Source: Aquipuribacter sp. SD81 (lineage in GTDB: Bacteria > Actinomycetota > Actinomycetes > Actinomycetales > JBBAYJ01). From it: a DNA stretch of 33,286 bases. This document shows, piece after piece, positions 7,615 through 15,357 of this stretch. Made by a program: the position numbers and the translations under genes. The stretch's first letter is position 1. Every line of letters begins with the position of its first letter. The notes below the pieces were generated by a model. The model had not been told where the DNA came from. It searched no databases and was given only the letters and a program-made list of their open reading frames with translations. The stretch covers positions 1 through 33,286 of the forward strand of contig NZ_JBBAYJ010000032.1 in NCBI RefSeq assembly GCF_037153975.1, written 5' to 3'.

Positions 7615-8609
7615 GTCCGGCCACCGGCGTCGGGCGGGCTGGCGGCGCGGTGGGCGCGGGACCGCCGGCGCTCCACGACGAGCGCGGCGCCGGCGAGCCC
7701 GAGGTCCGCCGCGGTCATGAGCACGCGCGACACGACGGCCACGAGCAGCGCGCGGCCCGGCGACATGACACCGGACAGCATGAGCACGAGGGCGGCCTCG
7801 CGCGCGCCCGCGCCCGCGGGGCTGATGACGGTGACGAAGCCGACGCACCAGGCCAGCGCGAAGGCCGTGACCCCCAGCACGACGAGGCGGACCGAGAGCC
7901 CGATGTCGCCGACCCGGGAGACGAGCACGACCGTCTGCGCCCCGATCGACAGCCACGACGCGAAGGCGAGGCCGGTGGTGCGCCAGGCCCCGCGGTGGCT
8001 GATGGTGTGCTCCAGGGGCGGGCGGCGCGCCAGCGCGAGGACGCGGGCCAGGACCCGGTTGAGGACCGGCGGCCACAGCAGCACGAGCAGCGGGACGACG
8101 AGCAGGGCCACCCACGAGTAGCCGCCCGGCAGCAGGTCCGGCACGAGCGCGAAGCCCGACACCCCGAGGACGAGGGCGGTCGCGAAGACCACGACGACGT
8201 GGACCACCGTGGCCGAGGCGGAGCGGCGGCGGGACACGCCGTGGTCGGCGGCGAGCTCGACCTGCGCGACGACGTGCCACAGGCTGCCGGGCAGGTACTT
8301 GCCGAGCTGGCCGACGAGGAACACGTGGGCGGTCGGGCCCGCCCCGAGCCGGCTGCCGAGGTCGGCGAGCACCGAGCGCCACGCCGCGGCCGACAGCAGG
8401 ACGTTGCCGACGGTGAAGACGAGCGCGAGCACGAGGCTGGCCGGGCCGAGGCGGCGGACGCCGAGCAGGAACTCGCGCCCGTCGAGGGCCAGCGCGACGG
8501 CCGCGAGCGCGACGGTGATGCCGAGGAAGCCGAGCCGGAACGCCCGGGAGCGCACGAGCGAGGACAGCCTTGCGAGCCTGCTGCCCCGCGACCGCCGACC
8601 CTGCTCCAC
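7611..8609 (-). CDS. YbhN/LPG-synthase-TM family membrane protein (first copy)
   Basis: A 332-residue polytopic membrane protein with about eight hydrophobic segments. GQLGKYLPGSLWHVVAQVE, the most conserved stretch of the UPF0104/LPG_synthase_TM family, lies about a third of the way in, and a glycine-rich SPAGAGAREAALVLML motif lies near the C-terminus. Relatives include the integral membrane half of lysyl-phosphatidylglycerol synthase (flippase activity) and AglD-like proteins next to glycosyltransferases. The soluble aminoacyl transferase domain of MprF is absent. The setting, directly downstream of a polyprenyl-phosphate glycosyltransferase, suggests transfer or flipping of a lipid-linked sugar. 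This is inference. GTG 8609 is chosen because GGAGG lies 4 bases upstream. A paralog is encoded at 16149-17180. Confidence 0.85.
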   Translation of the reverse strand: MEQGRRSRGSRLARLSSLVRSRAFRLGFLGITVALAAVALALDGREFLLGVRRLGPASLVLALVFTVGNVLLSAAAWRSVLADLGSRLGAGPTAHVFLVGQLGKYLPGSLWHVVAQVELAADHGVSRRRSASATVVHVVVVFATALVLGVSGFALVPDLLPGGYSWVALLVVPLLVLLWPPVLNRVLARVLALARRPPLEHTISHRGAWRTTGLAFASWLSIGAQTVVLVSRVGDIGLSVRLVVLGVTAFALAWCVGFVTVISPAGAGAREAALVLMLSGVMSPGRALLVAVVSRVLMTAADLGLAGAALVVERRRSRAHRAASPPDAGGRT

Positions 8610-8644
8610 TGCACCTCCGCGCGCGGCCGGTGCCCGTGGGCTGC

Positions 8645-9682
8645 TCAGGGACTGTCCCTCGAGCGGACGATGAGGTCGGCCAGCAGCGCCATCATGCCGA
8701 TGAGCAGCCCGCTCAGCAGGATGAGGACGGTGTTGTCGGCGAGGCTGAACAGCGCCGTGAACTGGTCGTAGACGAGCTTGGCGCCGCCGAGGACGAGCAG
8801 CCCGAGGGAGACCGGCAGCAGGACCCGCAGCGGGTCGAAGTACATGACCATGCGCAGCACCTGCAGCAGGTAGCGGTAGGCGTCGCGGAAGAACTTGAAC
8901 TTCGAGACCCCGGCGCGCTTCCGGTACTCGATCGGCACGTAGCGGATGTCGTGCTGGTTGGACAGGAACGAGATCGTCAGCGTCGTCACGCACGAGAAGC
9001 CGGGCGGGAGCAGCCGCAGGTACGGCAGCGCGACCTCCCGCCGGAAGGCCCGCAGCCCGGAGTTGAGGTCGGGGATGCGCTGCTTGGTGAGGGTCTCGGC
9101 GAACTTGCGGATGAACCACTTCGCGGGCACGCGGGCCCACTTGTGCGTGCCCTCCTCGGTGAGCCGGGCGCCCACGACCTGGTCGATGGAGGGGTCGTCG
9201 AGGACCGCGCGCACGAGCTCGGGGATGCGCTCGTTGGGGTAGGTCATGTCGGCGTCGGTCCACACGACGATCTCGCCGCGCGCCTCGCGCGTGCCGATGC
9301 GGCGCGCCGTCCCCGCCCCGCCGTTGCGGCGGAACGGCAGCAGCCGCATGCGGGGGAAGCGGTCCTGGGCGGCCCGCAGCACCTCGAGGGTGTCGTCGGT
9401 GGACGCGTCGTCGACGACGAGCAGCTCGTACGACATGCCGTCGGCCTCGAGGGCGGCGCTGATGCGCTCGACCTCGGCCAGCACGTGGTCCTGCTCGTTG
9501 TAGCAGGGCAGCACCACGGTGGCGGTGACCCGGCGGGGCCCGTCGTCGAACGCCTGCTCCACGGCGCGGCCCACGGCCTCCTCCACGGCACGCTCGACCG
9601 CGGGCCCCGGGGCGCCGGGGGTACCCGGGAGCACCTGGGGCGCGGTCGCGGGCGCGTGCGGGCCCGTCGTCGTCTCGTCCAT
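8645..9682 (-). CDS. Polyprenyl-phosphate glycosyltransferase (GT2, DPM1-like, with C-terminal membrane segments)
   Basis: A 345-residue protein. The GT2 domain begins with TVVLPCYNEQDHV (55-67) and has VVDDASTDDT (89-98), the metal-binding WTDADM (141-146) and a motif LNSGLRAFRRE further on, all typical of dolichol/undecaprenyl-phosphate sugar transferases. About 60 residues at the C-terminus carry two hydrophobic segments (VLLPVSLGLLVLGG and VLILLSGLLIGMMALLADL). It should make a polyprenyl-phosphate-linked hexose at the inner face of the membrane, for use outside. The sugar cannot be read from sequence. The N-terminal 50 residues are a disordered Pro/Ala/Glu-rich extension. ATG 9682 has TACGCT 9 bases upstream and no Shine-Dalgarno. 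It begins a -strand operon with the YbhN-like and AlkA-like genes (35-base gap, then a 4-base overlap). Confidence 0.9.
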   Translation of the reverse strand: MDETTTGPHAPATAPQVLPGTPGAPGPAVERAVEEAVGRAVEQAFDDGPRRVTATVVLPCYNEQDHVLAEVERISAALEADGMSYELLVVDDASTDDTLEVLRAAQDRFPRMRLLPFRRNGGAGTARRIGTREARGEIVVWTDADMTYPNERIPELVRAVLDDPSIDQVVGARLTEEGTHKWARVPAKWFIRKFAETLTKQRIPDLNSGLRAFRREVALPYLRLLPPGFSCVTTLTISFLSNQHDIRYVPIEYRKRAGVSKFKFFRDAYRYLLQVLRMVMYFDPLRVLLPVSLGLLVLGGAKLVYDQFTALFSLADNTVLILLSGLLIGMMALLADLIVRSRDSP

Positions 9683-9691
9683 CTCAGGAGC

Positions 9692-9697
9692 AGCGTA
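9692..9697 (-). promoter_or_regulatory. -10 box of the 8645-9682 operon
   Basis: TACGCT on the minus strand, 9 bases before ATG 9682. It shares a 42-base divergent intergenic space with the gene at 9725. Confidence 0.4.
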
Positions 9698-9711
9698 GGC
9701 GAGCGGGCTGG

Positions 9712-9717
9712 CAGTCT
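9712..9717 (+). promoter_or_regulatory. -10-like box of the TIGR03089 gene
   Basis: CAGTCT followed by 7 bases and GTG 9725, fitting a leaderless start. It is weaker than the TAGNNT boxes elsewhere. Confidence 0.35.
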
Positions 9718-9724
9718 CGTCGAC

Positions 9725-10405
9725 GTGAGCGCACCGACCCCCGTCCCGGCCCCCGTCGACGTCCCCCGGCTGCTGCACCTGCTGCGCGTCGAGCCGCAGC
9801 CGCGGCTCACGTGGGTGTCCCGGGACGGCGAGCGCGTCGAGCTGTCCGGACGCGTGCTCGTCAACTGGGTGGCGAAGACCGCGAACCTGCTCGGCACCGA
9901 CTGCGGGGTCGGCCCGCACGACGTGCTGCGCACCGCGCTCGGACCCGCCTGGCGGGCCCCGGTCATGTGGCTGGCCGCGTGGCACCTCGGCCTCGAGGTG
10001 GCCGCCCACGGCGCGGGTGACGTGCCCGCCGACGCGGACGCCGACGTGTGGGTGGTGCCCGAGGGCGCCGACGCGCCCGGCGGCACCCCCGACGTGCTCG
10101 TGGTGCCGCACGCGGCGCTCGCGCCCGCCGCGGCGGACACCCGCGTCGGCAGCCACGGCTGGGTCGACTACGCCGCGGAGGTGCGGCTGCACCCCGACGC
10201 GCTGCCCCCCGGCGAGGCGGCCGCGGCGGCGGCCCGGGCGGGCGAGGTGCGCGCGAGCGGCGGGGCGCGCCGGCTGCTGGACCCCGAGGCGGGACCGGAG
10301 GACGTGCTGGGGGTCTGGGCCGACGGGGGCTCCGTCGTGTGGCACGACGGCCTCGGCGACGACGCGCTCGAGCGTCTCGCCGCCCAGGAGCACGCGACCC
10401 CCTGA
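9725..10405 (+). CDS. TIGR03089 family protein (function unknown)
   Basis: A 226-residue, very Ala/Asp-rich cytoplasmic protein. It begins PRLLHLLRVEPQPRLTW and continues with GERVELSGRVLVNWVAKTAN and a stretch like GPAWRAPVMWLAAWHLGLEV. These match my recollection of the actinobacterial TIGR03089 family, which resembles the N-terminal part of AMP-forming acyl-CoA synthetases but is too short to be one (no P-loop-like SGTTG motif is present). The mycobacterial relative lies beside rmlD and wall glycosyltransferases, as here. No reaction is known to me. The start GTG is placed by the -10 box 7 bases upstream. It converges on the RmlD-like gene across a 161-base gap that holds duplicated hairpins. 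Confidence 0.7.
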   Translation: MSAPTPVPAPVDVPRLLHLLRVEPQPRLTWVSRDGERVELSGRVLVNWVAKTANLLGTDCGVGPHDVLRTALGPAWRAPVMWLAAWHLGLEVAAHGAGDVPADADADVWVVPEGADAPGGTPDVLVVPHAALAPAAADTRVGSHGWVDYAAEVRLHPDALPPGEAAAAAARAGEVRASGGARRLLDPEAGPEDVLGVWADGGSVVWHDGLGDDALERLAAQEHATP

Positions 10406-10433
10406 CGTCGCCGCCCCGCCCGCTCGCGTCGGG

Positions 10434-10552
10434 GGACGCCGCGCACGTCACCGTCGCGGCGACGGTGCGCGCCGTCCCACGACTGCGGCCGCCCCCGGGT
10501 CGGAGGACGCCGCGCACGTCACCGTCGCGGCGACTGCGCGCCGTCCCACGAC
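10434..10552. repeat. Duplicated ~48-base segment with hairpins between convergent genes
   Basis: Two nearly identical copies (10434-10483 and 10505-10552), both starting GGACGCCGCGCACGTC and ending GCGCCGTCCCACGAC. Copy 1 has a perfect 8-bp stem CACCGTCG / CGACGGTG with a 3-base loop. Copy 2 has lost two bases in the right arm, leaving a shorter stem. As both neighbours (9725-10405 + and 10567-11568 -) end here, it is probably a bidirectional terminator that was duplicated. Confidence 0.6.
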
Positions 10553-10566
10553 CGAGGGGGTGGCCG

Positions 10567-11568
10567 TCAGAGGTCGGCGAGGACCTCGTCGGCGGCCTCC
10601 TGCCAGCGCAGGCGCCACGGGCCGATCGGCTCGACGCCGAGGCGGCGCAGCGGCTGCGGGGCCAGCACCGACCAGCCCTCGGGCTCGACGGTGCCGCCGA
10701 GCACCTCGGCCCCGTGCCCGTCCGCTCCGCCTCGGTCGTGGTCGTCGCCGTGGTCGTGCTCGTGGTCCTCGCCGTGCTCGCGGTCCTCGGCGGGTCCGTG
10801 GTCGTGACCCTCCGGGCCGGTCCCGGACCCGTCCGGCCCGGCCGCCTCGACGGGCTCGAGCACGTCGAGGTCGCGCCCGAGCGACTCCCACACCTCCAGC
10901 GCCCAGCCGAAGCGGTCCGTCCAGCCCATCGCCGAGGCGGGGTAGACGCCCGCCGGCACCCGCTGCTCCAGCAGACCGACGACCACGCGGGCGACGTCGG
11001 CGGTCCAGGTCGGCTGCCCCTGCCACACCGCGGGCACGCGGAGGGCGTCGACCTCGCGGCCGAGGCGCGCGAGCCGGCGCGGCAGGCACTCGCCGTGCGC
11101 GCCGTACAGCCAGCCCGCGCGCACGACGACCGCGTCCGCGCCGCTGGCGCGCACCGCCCACTCCCCCGCGGCGTGCGCGCGGCCGTGCGAACCCACGGGA
11201 CGCAGCGGCGCCTCCACGGGCACCGGAGCGCCGGGGGCGTGACCGGCCACGACGTCGGCGGAGGAGACGTGCACGAGGCGCGCGCCGGTGCGGGCGCAGG
11301 CGGCCGCGAGCAGCTGCGCGCCCACCGCGTCGACGTCGAAGGCGTGGCCCGGGTGCCGGTGCGCGGCCTCCGGCGACAGCCCCGCCGCGTCGACGACGAC
11401 CTCGTGGCCGCCGACCGCGTGGTGCAGGGCGGTGGCGTCGTCCGGGTCGAGGGTACGGACGTCCAGCTCGGCCCGTCCCAGCCCGGTCACCTCGTGGTCG
11501 GCCTCGAGCAGCGCCGTGACGACGTCGGTCCCGAGCAGCCCCGAGGCACCGACGACGAGGACGTCCAC
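10567..11568 (-). CDS. RmlD-like SDR protein with altered active site and His-rich insert
   Basis: A 333-residue protein of the dTDP-4-dehydrorhamnose reductase (RmlD) family: VLVVGASGLLGTDVV (3-17) is the NAD(P)-binding turn, LVHVSSADVV (98-107) the Ser/Thr strand, and VRAGWLYG (149-156) follows. RmlD normally has YGxxK at the catalytic Tyr/Lys. Here the equivalent reads HGRAH (128-132), so both residues are His. A segment at about 250-288 is unlike the family and carries eight His among Asp/Glu/Gly (DREHGEDHEHDHGDDHD), which looks metal-binding. The final 45 residues (WSVLAPQPLRRLGVEPIGPW) return to a family-like ending. Normal RmlD activity is doubtful. It may be a regulatory or repurposed SDR, or the rhamnose step may be done elsewhere. 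GTG 11568 has TAGCCT 6 bases upstream. Confidence 0.75.
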   Translation of the reverse strand: MDVLVVGASGLLGTDVVTALLEADHEVTGLGRAELDVRTLDPDDATALHHAVGGHEVVVDAAGLSPEAAHRHPGHAFDVDAVGAQLLAAACARTGARLVHVSSADVVAGHAPGAPVPVEAPLRPVGSHGRAHAAGEWAVRASGADAVVVRAGWLYGAHGECLPRRLARLGREVDALRVPAVWQGQPTWTADVARVVVGLLEQRVPAGVYPASAMGWTDRFGWALEVWESLGRDLDVLEPVEAAGPDGSGTGPEGHDHGPAEDREHGEDHEHDHGDDHDRGGADGHGAEVLGGTVEPEGWSVLAPQPLRRLGVEPIGPWRLRWQEAADEVLADL

Positions 11569-11574
11569 CCGGGC

Positions 11575-11580
11575 AGGCTA
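11575..11580 (-). promoter_or_regulatory. -10 box of leaderless RmlD-like gene
   Basis: TAGCCT on the minus strand, 6 bases before GTG 11568. Confidence 0.5.
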
Positions 11581-11606
11581 GCGACCGGCCCGCCCCGCCG
11601 CCCCGC

Positions 11607-11612
11607 TAGGTT
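11607..11612 (+). promoter_or_regulatory. -10 box of leaderless GT4 gene
   Basis: TAGGTT, 6 bases before GTG 11619. It lies 26 bases from the divergent -10 at 11575-11580, so the two promoters share one 50-base spacer. Confidence 0.55.
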
Positions 11613-11618
11613 CCCCGG

Positions 11619-12755
11619 GTGCACGTGCTGTTCGTGACCCGCAAGTTCCCGCCGCAGACCGGCGGCATGGAGACCCTGGCGAAGGACACCTACGACGCCC
11701 TCCTCGCCACGGGCACGCGGGTCACCCTGCTGCGCAACGTCCGCAGCGACTGGCACTCGTGGTGGTGGCTGCCGGCGACGCTCGTCCGCATGCACCGCGC
11801 GATGCGCCACGACCGCCCGGACGTCGTGCTGCTCGGCGACGCGCTGATGAACGCGGTCGCGACGTGGCTGCTGCGGCTGCACCGCATGCCCCACGCGACG
11901 ATGGTGATGGGCCTCGACGTCACCTTCGACTCCAGCGTCTACCGCAAGATCGTGGTCCGGCACCTGCGGGCCGCGCCCCTCATCATCGCGATCAGCGACG
12001 CGACGGCGCGCGCCGTCCGCGCGGCCGGCGTGGAGGACGAGCACCTGCGGGTGCTGCGGCTGTCCGTGGCCCCGCCGTCGGACATGGCCCCGCGCGAGGA
12101 GGCGCGCGCGGAGCTGCGGCGGCGCTTCGACGTGCCCGAGGACGCGGTCGTGCTCGTGACGCTCGGCCGGCTCGTGCGCCGCAAGGGCGTCGCGTGGTTC
12201 GCCGCGCAGGTGCTGCCGCACCTCGTCCGCGAGCGCCCCGTCATCCACCTCGTCGCCGGCGCCGGGCCCGCGGAGGACCGCATCCAGCGCGTCGTGCGCT
12301 CGCGAGGCCTCGGTGGGGTCGTGCGGCTGCTCGGCCGCGTCGACGCCACCACGCGGGAGCTGCTCCTGCGCGGCGCCGACCTGTTCGTCCAGCCGAACAT
12401 CCACGTGTACGGCGACATGGAGGGCTTCGGCCTCGTCAACGTCGAGGCGGCCGTGCGCGACCTCCCCGTGCTCGCCGCCGACATCGAGGGCATCCCGGAC
12501 GCGGTCGTCGACGGCGAGACCGGATGGCTCGTGACCTCGCAGGACGCCCCCCGCTGGCGCCGGCGGCTCGGCGAGGTCACCGCCGACCTCGACGAGCTGG
12601 CCGCGCACGGGCGTCGCTTCGGCCGCACGGCCCGCGACCTGTACTCCCCCGAGCGCTTCGCCCGGACGCTGCGCGACTGGCTGGAGCAGGTGGCCCGGCG
12701 CGACCTCACCGCCCGGGAGCTGCACGAGGAGCGCAACCTCAACGGCGGGCGCTGA
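11619..12755 (+). CDS. GT4-family glycosyltransferase
   Basis: A 378-residue GT-B fold retaining transferase. The N-terminal half starts VLFVTRKFPPQTGGMET (3-19), the usual acceptor-side glycine loop. The C-terminal half has LGRLVRRKG (182-190) and the E-X7-E motif EGFGLVNVE (268-276), which binds the sugar-nucleotide donor. ADIEGIPDAVVDGETGWLV is the typical end of the GT4 donor domain. No membrane segments are seen, so it works in the cytoplasm or at the inner membrane face, probably adding a sugar to a lipid-linked glycan. Donor and acceptor are not readable. GTG 11619 is set by the -10 box 6 bases upstream. Its stop codon forms the loop of a 7-bp hairpin. Confidence 0.93.
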   Translation: MHVLFVTRKFPPQTGGMETLAKDTYDALLATGTRVTLLRNVRSDWHSWWWLPATLVRMHRAMRHDRPDVVLLGDALMNAVATWLLRLHRMPHATMVMGLDVTFDSSVYRKIVVRHLRAAPLIIAISDATARAVRAAGVEDEHLRVLRLSVAPPSDMAPREEARAELRRRFDVPEDAVVLVTLGRLVRRKGVAWFAAQVLPHLVRERPVIHLVAGAGPAEDRIQRVVRSRGLGGVVRLLGRVDATTRELLLRGADLFVQPNIHVYGDMEGFGLVNVEAAVRDLPVLAADIEGIPDAVVDGETGWLVTSQDAPRWRRRLGEVTADLDELAAHGRRFGRTARDLYSPERFARTLRDWLEQVARRDLTARELHEERNLNGGR

Positions 12756-12762
12756 GCGCCCG
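12746..12762 (+). terminator. Hairpin with the GT4 stop codon in its loop
   Basis: CGGGCGC / GCGCCCG, a perfect 7-bp stem whose 3-base loop is the TGA stop codon of the GT4 gene. It may act as a terminator or mRNA 3' end. No T-run follows. Confidence 0.4.
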
Positions 12763-12764
12763 GG

Positions 12765-12812
12765 GGACCCGTCCGACCACCCGTCCGCCCACCCGTCCGC
12801 CCACCCGTCCGG
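12765..12812. repeat. 12-base tandem repeat in the intergenic space
   Basis: About four units of CCACCCGTCCGC; 12777-12812 are three nearly perfect copies and the first is degenerate. It fills half of the 98-base gap between the GT4 gene and scoA. No open frame or promoter function is evident in it. Confidence 0.65.
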
Positions 12813-12840
12813 CCGGCCTCCCGTGCGCCCGTCCGGGCGG

Positions 12841-12846
12841 TAGGTT
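12841..12846 (+). promoter_or_regulatory. -10 box of leaderless scoA
   Basis: TAGGTT followed by 7 bases and ATG 12854. Confidence 0.55.
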
Positions 12847-12853
12847 GCCCGCC

Positions 12854-13642
12854 ATGGACATCGTCGTCCCCGACGCGCGCACCGCCGTCGCCGACGTCCG
12901 GCCCGGCGCGACCGTCGCCGTGGGCGGGTTCGGCCTGTGCGGTGTGCCCCGGGTCCTCATCCAGGCGCTCCTCGACAGCGGGGTCGGCGACCTCGAGGTG
13001 GTGAGCAACAACTGCGGCGTCGACGGGGCGGGCCTCGGCCTCCTGCTGGAGGCGGGCCGCATCCGCCGCGTCGTCGCCAGCTACGTCGGGGAGAACAAGG
13101 AGTTCGCCCGGCAGTACCTGTCCGGCGAGCTCGAGGTCGAGCTCACGCCCCAGGGCACGCTCGCGGAGCGCCTGCGCGCCGGCGGCGCCGGCATCCCCGC
13201 CTTCTTCACGCGGACCGGGGTCGGCACCGTGGTCGCCGACGGCGGCCTGCCGTGGCGCTACGACGCCGACGGCGGTGTCGTCGTCGCGAGCCCGCCGAAG
13301 CGCGTGGAGCGCTTCCGGGCCACGGCCGAGCCGGACGGCGAGCCCGTTGACCACGTGCTGGAGACCGCGGTCGTCGCCGACGTCGCCCTCGTCCGCGCGG
13401 CGCGCGGCGACAGGCTCGGCAACCTGCAGTTCCACCGCTCCGCGCGGAACTTCAACCCCCTCGTCGCGATGGCCGGACGGCTGTGCGTGGCCGAGGTGGA
13501 GGAGCTCGTGGAACCCGGCGGGATCGACCCCGACCACGTGCACCTGCCCGGCGCCTTCGTGCACCGGGTGGTGCCGCTGACCCCCGAGCAGGCCGCCGAC
13601 AAGCTCGTCGAGCGCCGCACGACCCGACAGGACGCCTCGTGA
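12854..13642 (+). CDS. scoA: 3-oxoacid CoA-transferase subunit A
   Basis: A 262-residue alpha subunit of a class I CoA-transferase, which moves CoA from succinyl-CoA (or a similar donor) to a 3-oxoacid such as acetoacetate. The N-terminal [16 protein letters not shown] matches the family glycine-rich motif. [35 protein letters not shown] and [26 protein letters not shown]-type stretches follow in the usual order. It forms a dimer-of-heterodimers with ScoB, whose gene starts in a 4-base overlap (GTGA). Length fits the separate-subunit form (about 230-260). It is a carbon-metabolism operon placed inside a glycan locus, with its own leaderless promoter. Confidence 0.95.
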   Translation: MDIVVPDARTAVADVRPGATVAVGGFGLCGVPRVLIQALLDSGVGDLEVVSNNCGVDGAGLGLLLEAGRIRRVVASYVGENKEFARQYLSGELEVELTPQGTLAERLRAGGAGIPAFFTRTGVGTVVADGGLPWRYDADGGVVVASPPKRVERFRATAEPDGEPVDHVLETAVVADVALVRAARGDRLGNLQFHRSARNFNPLVAMAGRLCVAEVEELVEPGGIDPDHVHLPGAFVHRVVPLTPEQAADKLVERRTTRQDAS

Positions 13643-14376
13643 CCTCGCAGACCCCGGAGCCCGCCGCGCGGCGCGGCCTCACCCGGCACCAGATGGCCGC
13701 CCGTGCGGCGCAGGAGCTGAACGACGGCGACTACGTCAACCTCGGCATCGGACTGCCGACGCTCGTGAGCAACTACGTGCCGGCCGGGGTGGAGGTCGTG
13801 CTGCAGAGCGAGAACGGCATCCTCGGCGTCGGGCCCTACCCCGAGGCGGACGAGGTCGACCCCGACCTGATCAACGCGGGCAAGGAGACCGTCACGGTGC
13901 TGCCCGGGTCGAGCTTCTTCGACTCGGCGACGAGCTTCGCCATGATCCGCGGCGGCAAGATCGACATCGCCCTGCTCGGCGCGATGCAGGTCACCCCGGC
14001 CGGCGACATCGCGAACTGGCTCGTGCCCGGCAAGATGGTCAAGGGCATGGGCGGGGCGATGGACCTGGTCCACGGCGCCCGGCGGGTCGTGGTGATCATG
14101 GAGCACGTGGCGAAGGACGGCTCCCCCAAGCTCGTCGCGGAGTGCACCCTGCCGCTGACCGGCAAGGGCGTCGTCGACCGTGTCGTCACCGACCTCGCCG
14201 TCCTCGACGTCGACCGGGCGGGCTCCCGCGACGGCTTCGTCCTGCGCGAGCTCGCCCCCGGTGTCACCGCGGACGACGTCGTCGCGGCCACCGGCGCGCC
14301 GGTGCTCGTGCCGGACGGGGTCCGCGGGGTGGACGCGGGTGCCGCGGCGTCCCGGGACGGCGCCGGCGCCCGCTAG
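13639..14376 (+). CDS. scoB: 3-oxoacid CoA-transferase subunit B
   Basis: A 245-residue beta subunit. [11 protein letters not shown] (56-66) contains the catalytic Glu58 that forms the glutamyl-CoA thioester in this family. [15 protein letters not shown] (33-47) and [19 protein letters not shown] are further family motifs. The GTG at 13639 overlaps the scoA stop, ensuring equal expression of both subunits. Its TAG stop (14374-14376) also forms the first three bases of the -10 box of galE, so the two transcription units abut without spacer. The last 25 residues are low-complexity ([13 protein letters not shown]). Confidence 0.95.
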   Translation: MTSQTPEPAARRGLTRHQMAARAAQELNDGDYVNLGIGLPTLVSNYVPAGVEVVLQSENGILGVGPYPEADEVDPDLINAGKETVTVLPGSSFFDSATSFAMIRGGKIDIALLGAMQVTPAGDIANWLVPGKMVKGMGGAMDLVHGARRVVVIMEHVAKDGSPKLVAECTLPLTGKGVVDRVVTDLAVLDVDRAGSRDGFVLRELAPGVTADDVVAATGAPVLVPDGVRGVDAGAAASRDGAGAR

Positions 14377-14379
14377 TTT
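14374..14379 (+). promoter_or_regulatory. -10 box of leaderless galE, overlapping the scoB stop codon
   Basis: TAGTTT, 7 bases before ATG 14387. Its first three bases are the scoB stop codon. Confidence 0.55.
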
Positions 14380-14386
14380 CGGCGGC

Positions 14387-15355
14387 ATGACAGTCGCCGT
14401 CACCGGGGCCGCCGGGTACATCGGCTCGCACGTCGCGCACCTGCTGCGTGAGCAGGGCGTGCACGTGCTCGCCGTCGACGACATGTCGGCGGGCGTGGGC
14501 GCGCGCATCGCCGAGCTGCCCCTCGTCGAGCTCGACCTCGCGCGCGACGAGGCGCCCGGCGTGCTGCGGGCGGCCTTCGCCCAGCACCAGGTGAGGGCCG
14601 TCGTCCACCTCGCGGCCCGCAAGGCCGTCGGGGAGTCCGTCGAGCAGCCCGCCCGCTACTACCACCAGAACGTCGCGGGCCTCGCGAACCTCCTCACCGC
14701 CATGCAGCAGTCCGGCGTCGACCGGCTCGTGTTCTCCTCCTCGGCGGCCACGTACGGCATGCCCGACGTGGCCGCGGTCGACGAGGACCTCGAGTGCCGG
14801 CCGATCAACCCCTACGGCGAGACGAAGCTCGTCGGCGAGTGGCTCGTGCGGGCCGCGGCCCGCGCGCACGGCCTGCGGGCCGTGAGCCTGCGGTACTTCA
14901 ACGTCGCCGGCACCGCGCGCCCGGAGCTCGCGGACGTCGTGCGCGCCAACCTCATCCCGATCGTGCTCGGGCGCGCCGCCGAGGGCCTGCCCGTCGTCGT
15001 CAACGGCGGCGACTACCCCACGCCGGACGGCACGTGCGTGCGCGACTACGTCCACGTCGCCGACCTCGCCGACGCGCACGTGCGGGCGCTGGAGCACCTC
15101 GACCGCGACGAGCGCCCGCACGACGTGCTCAACGTCGGGACCGGGACGGGCGCCTCCGTCCTCGAGGTGGTCGACGCGCTGTCCGCGGCGCTCGGCCGGG
15201 AGGTGCCGGTGGAGGTGGGACCCCGCCGCGACGGCGACCCGCCCGCCCTCGTCGCCTCGGTCGAGCGCATCCGCGACGTGCTCGGCTGGCAGGCGCGGCG
15301 CGGCCTCGCCGAGATCTGCGAGTCCGCGGTCGCCGCCGCGCGGGCGCGGGGCTGA
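14387..15355 (+). CDS. galE: UDP-glucose 4-epimerase
   Basis: A 322-residue extended SDR that interconverts UDP-glucose and UDP-galactose using bound NAD. Motifs: VTGAAGYIGSHV (5-16) for NAD, VVHLAARKAVGES (72-84), the Ser strand VFSSSAATYG (115-124), the catalytic YGETK (143-147) and SLRYFNVAGT, which is characteristic of GalE. NPYGETKLVGE and VRDYVHVADLADAH complete the pattern. It lies at the head of a + operon with a methyltransferase-like gene (2-base gap) and a YbhN-like membrane protein gene, so UDP-galactose is likely made for the glycan this locus builds. The ATG follows the -10 box by 7 bases and needs no Shine-Dalgarno. Confidence 0.95.
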   Translation: MTVAVTGAAGYIGSHVAHLLREQGVHVLAVDDMSAGVGARIAELPLVELDLARDEAPGVLRAAFAQHQVRAVVHLAARKAVGESVEQPARYYHQNVAGLANLLTAMQQSGVDRLVFSSSAATYGMPDVAAVDEDLECRPINPYGETKLVGEWLVRAAARAHGLRAVSLRYFNVAGTARPELADVVRANLIPIVLGRAAEGLPVVVNGGDYPTPDGTCVRDYVHVADLADAHVRALEHLDRDERPHDVLNVGTGTGASVLEVVDALSAALGREVPVEVGPRRDGDPPALVASVERIRDVLGWQARRGLAEICESAVAAARARG

Positions 15356-15357
15356 GC

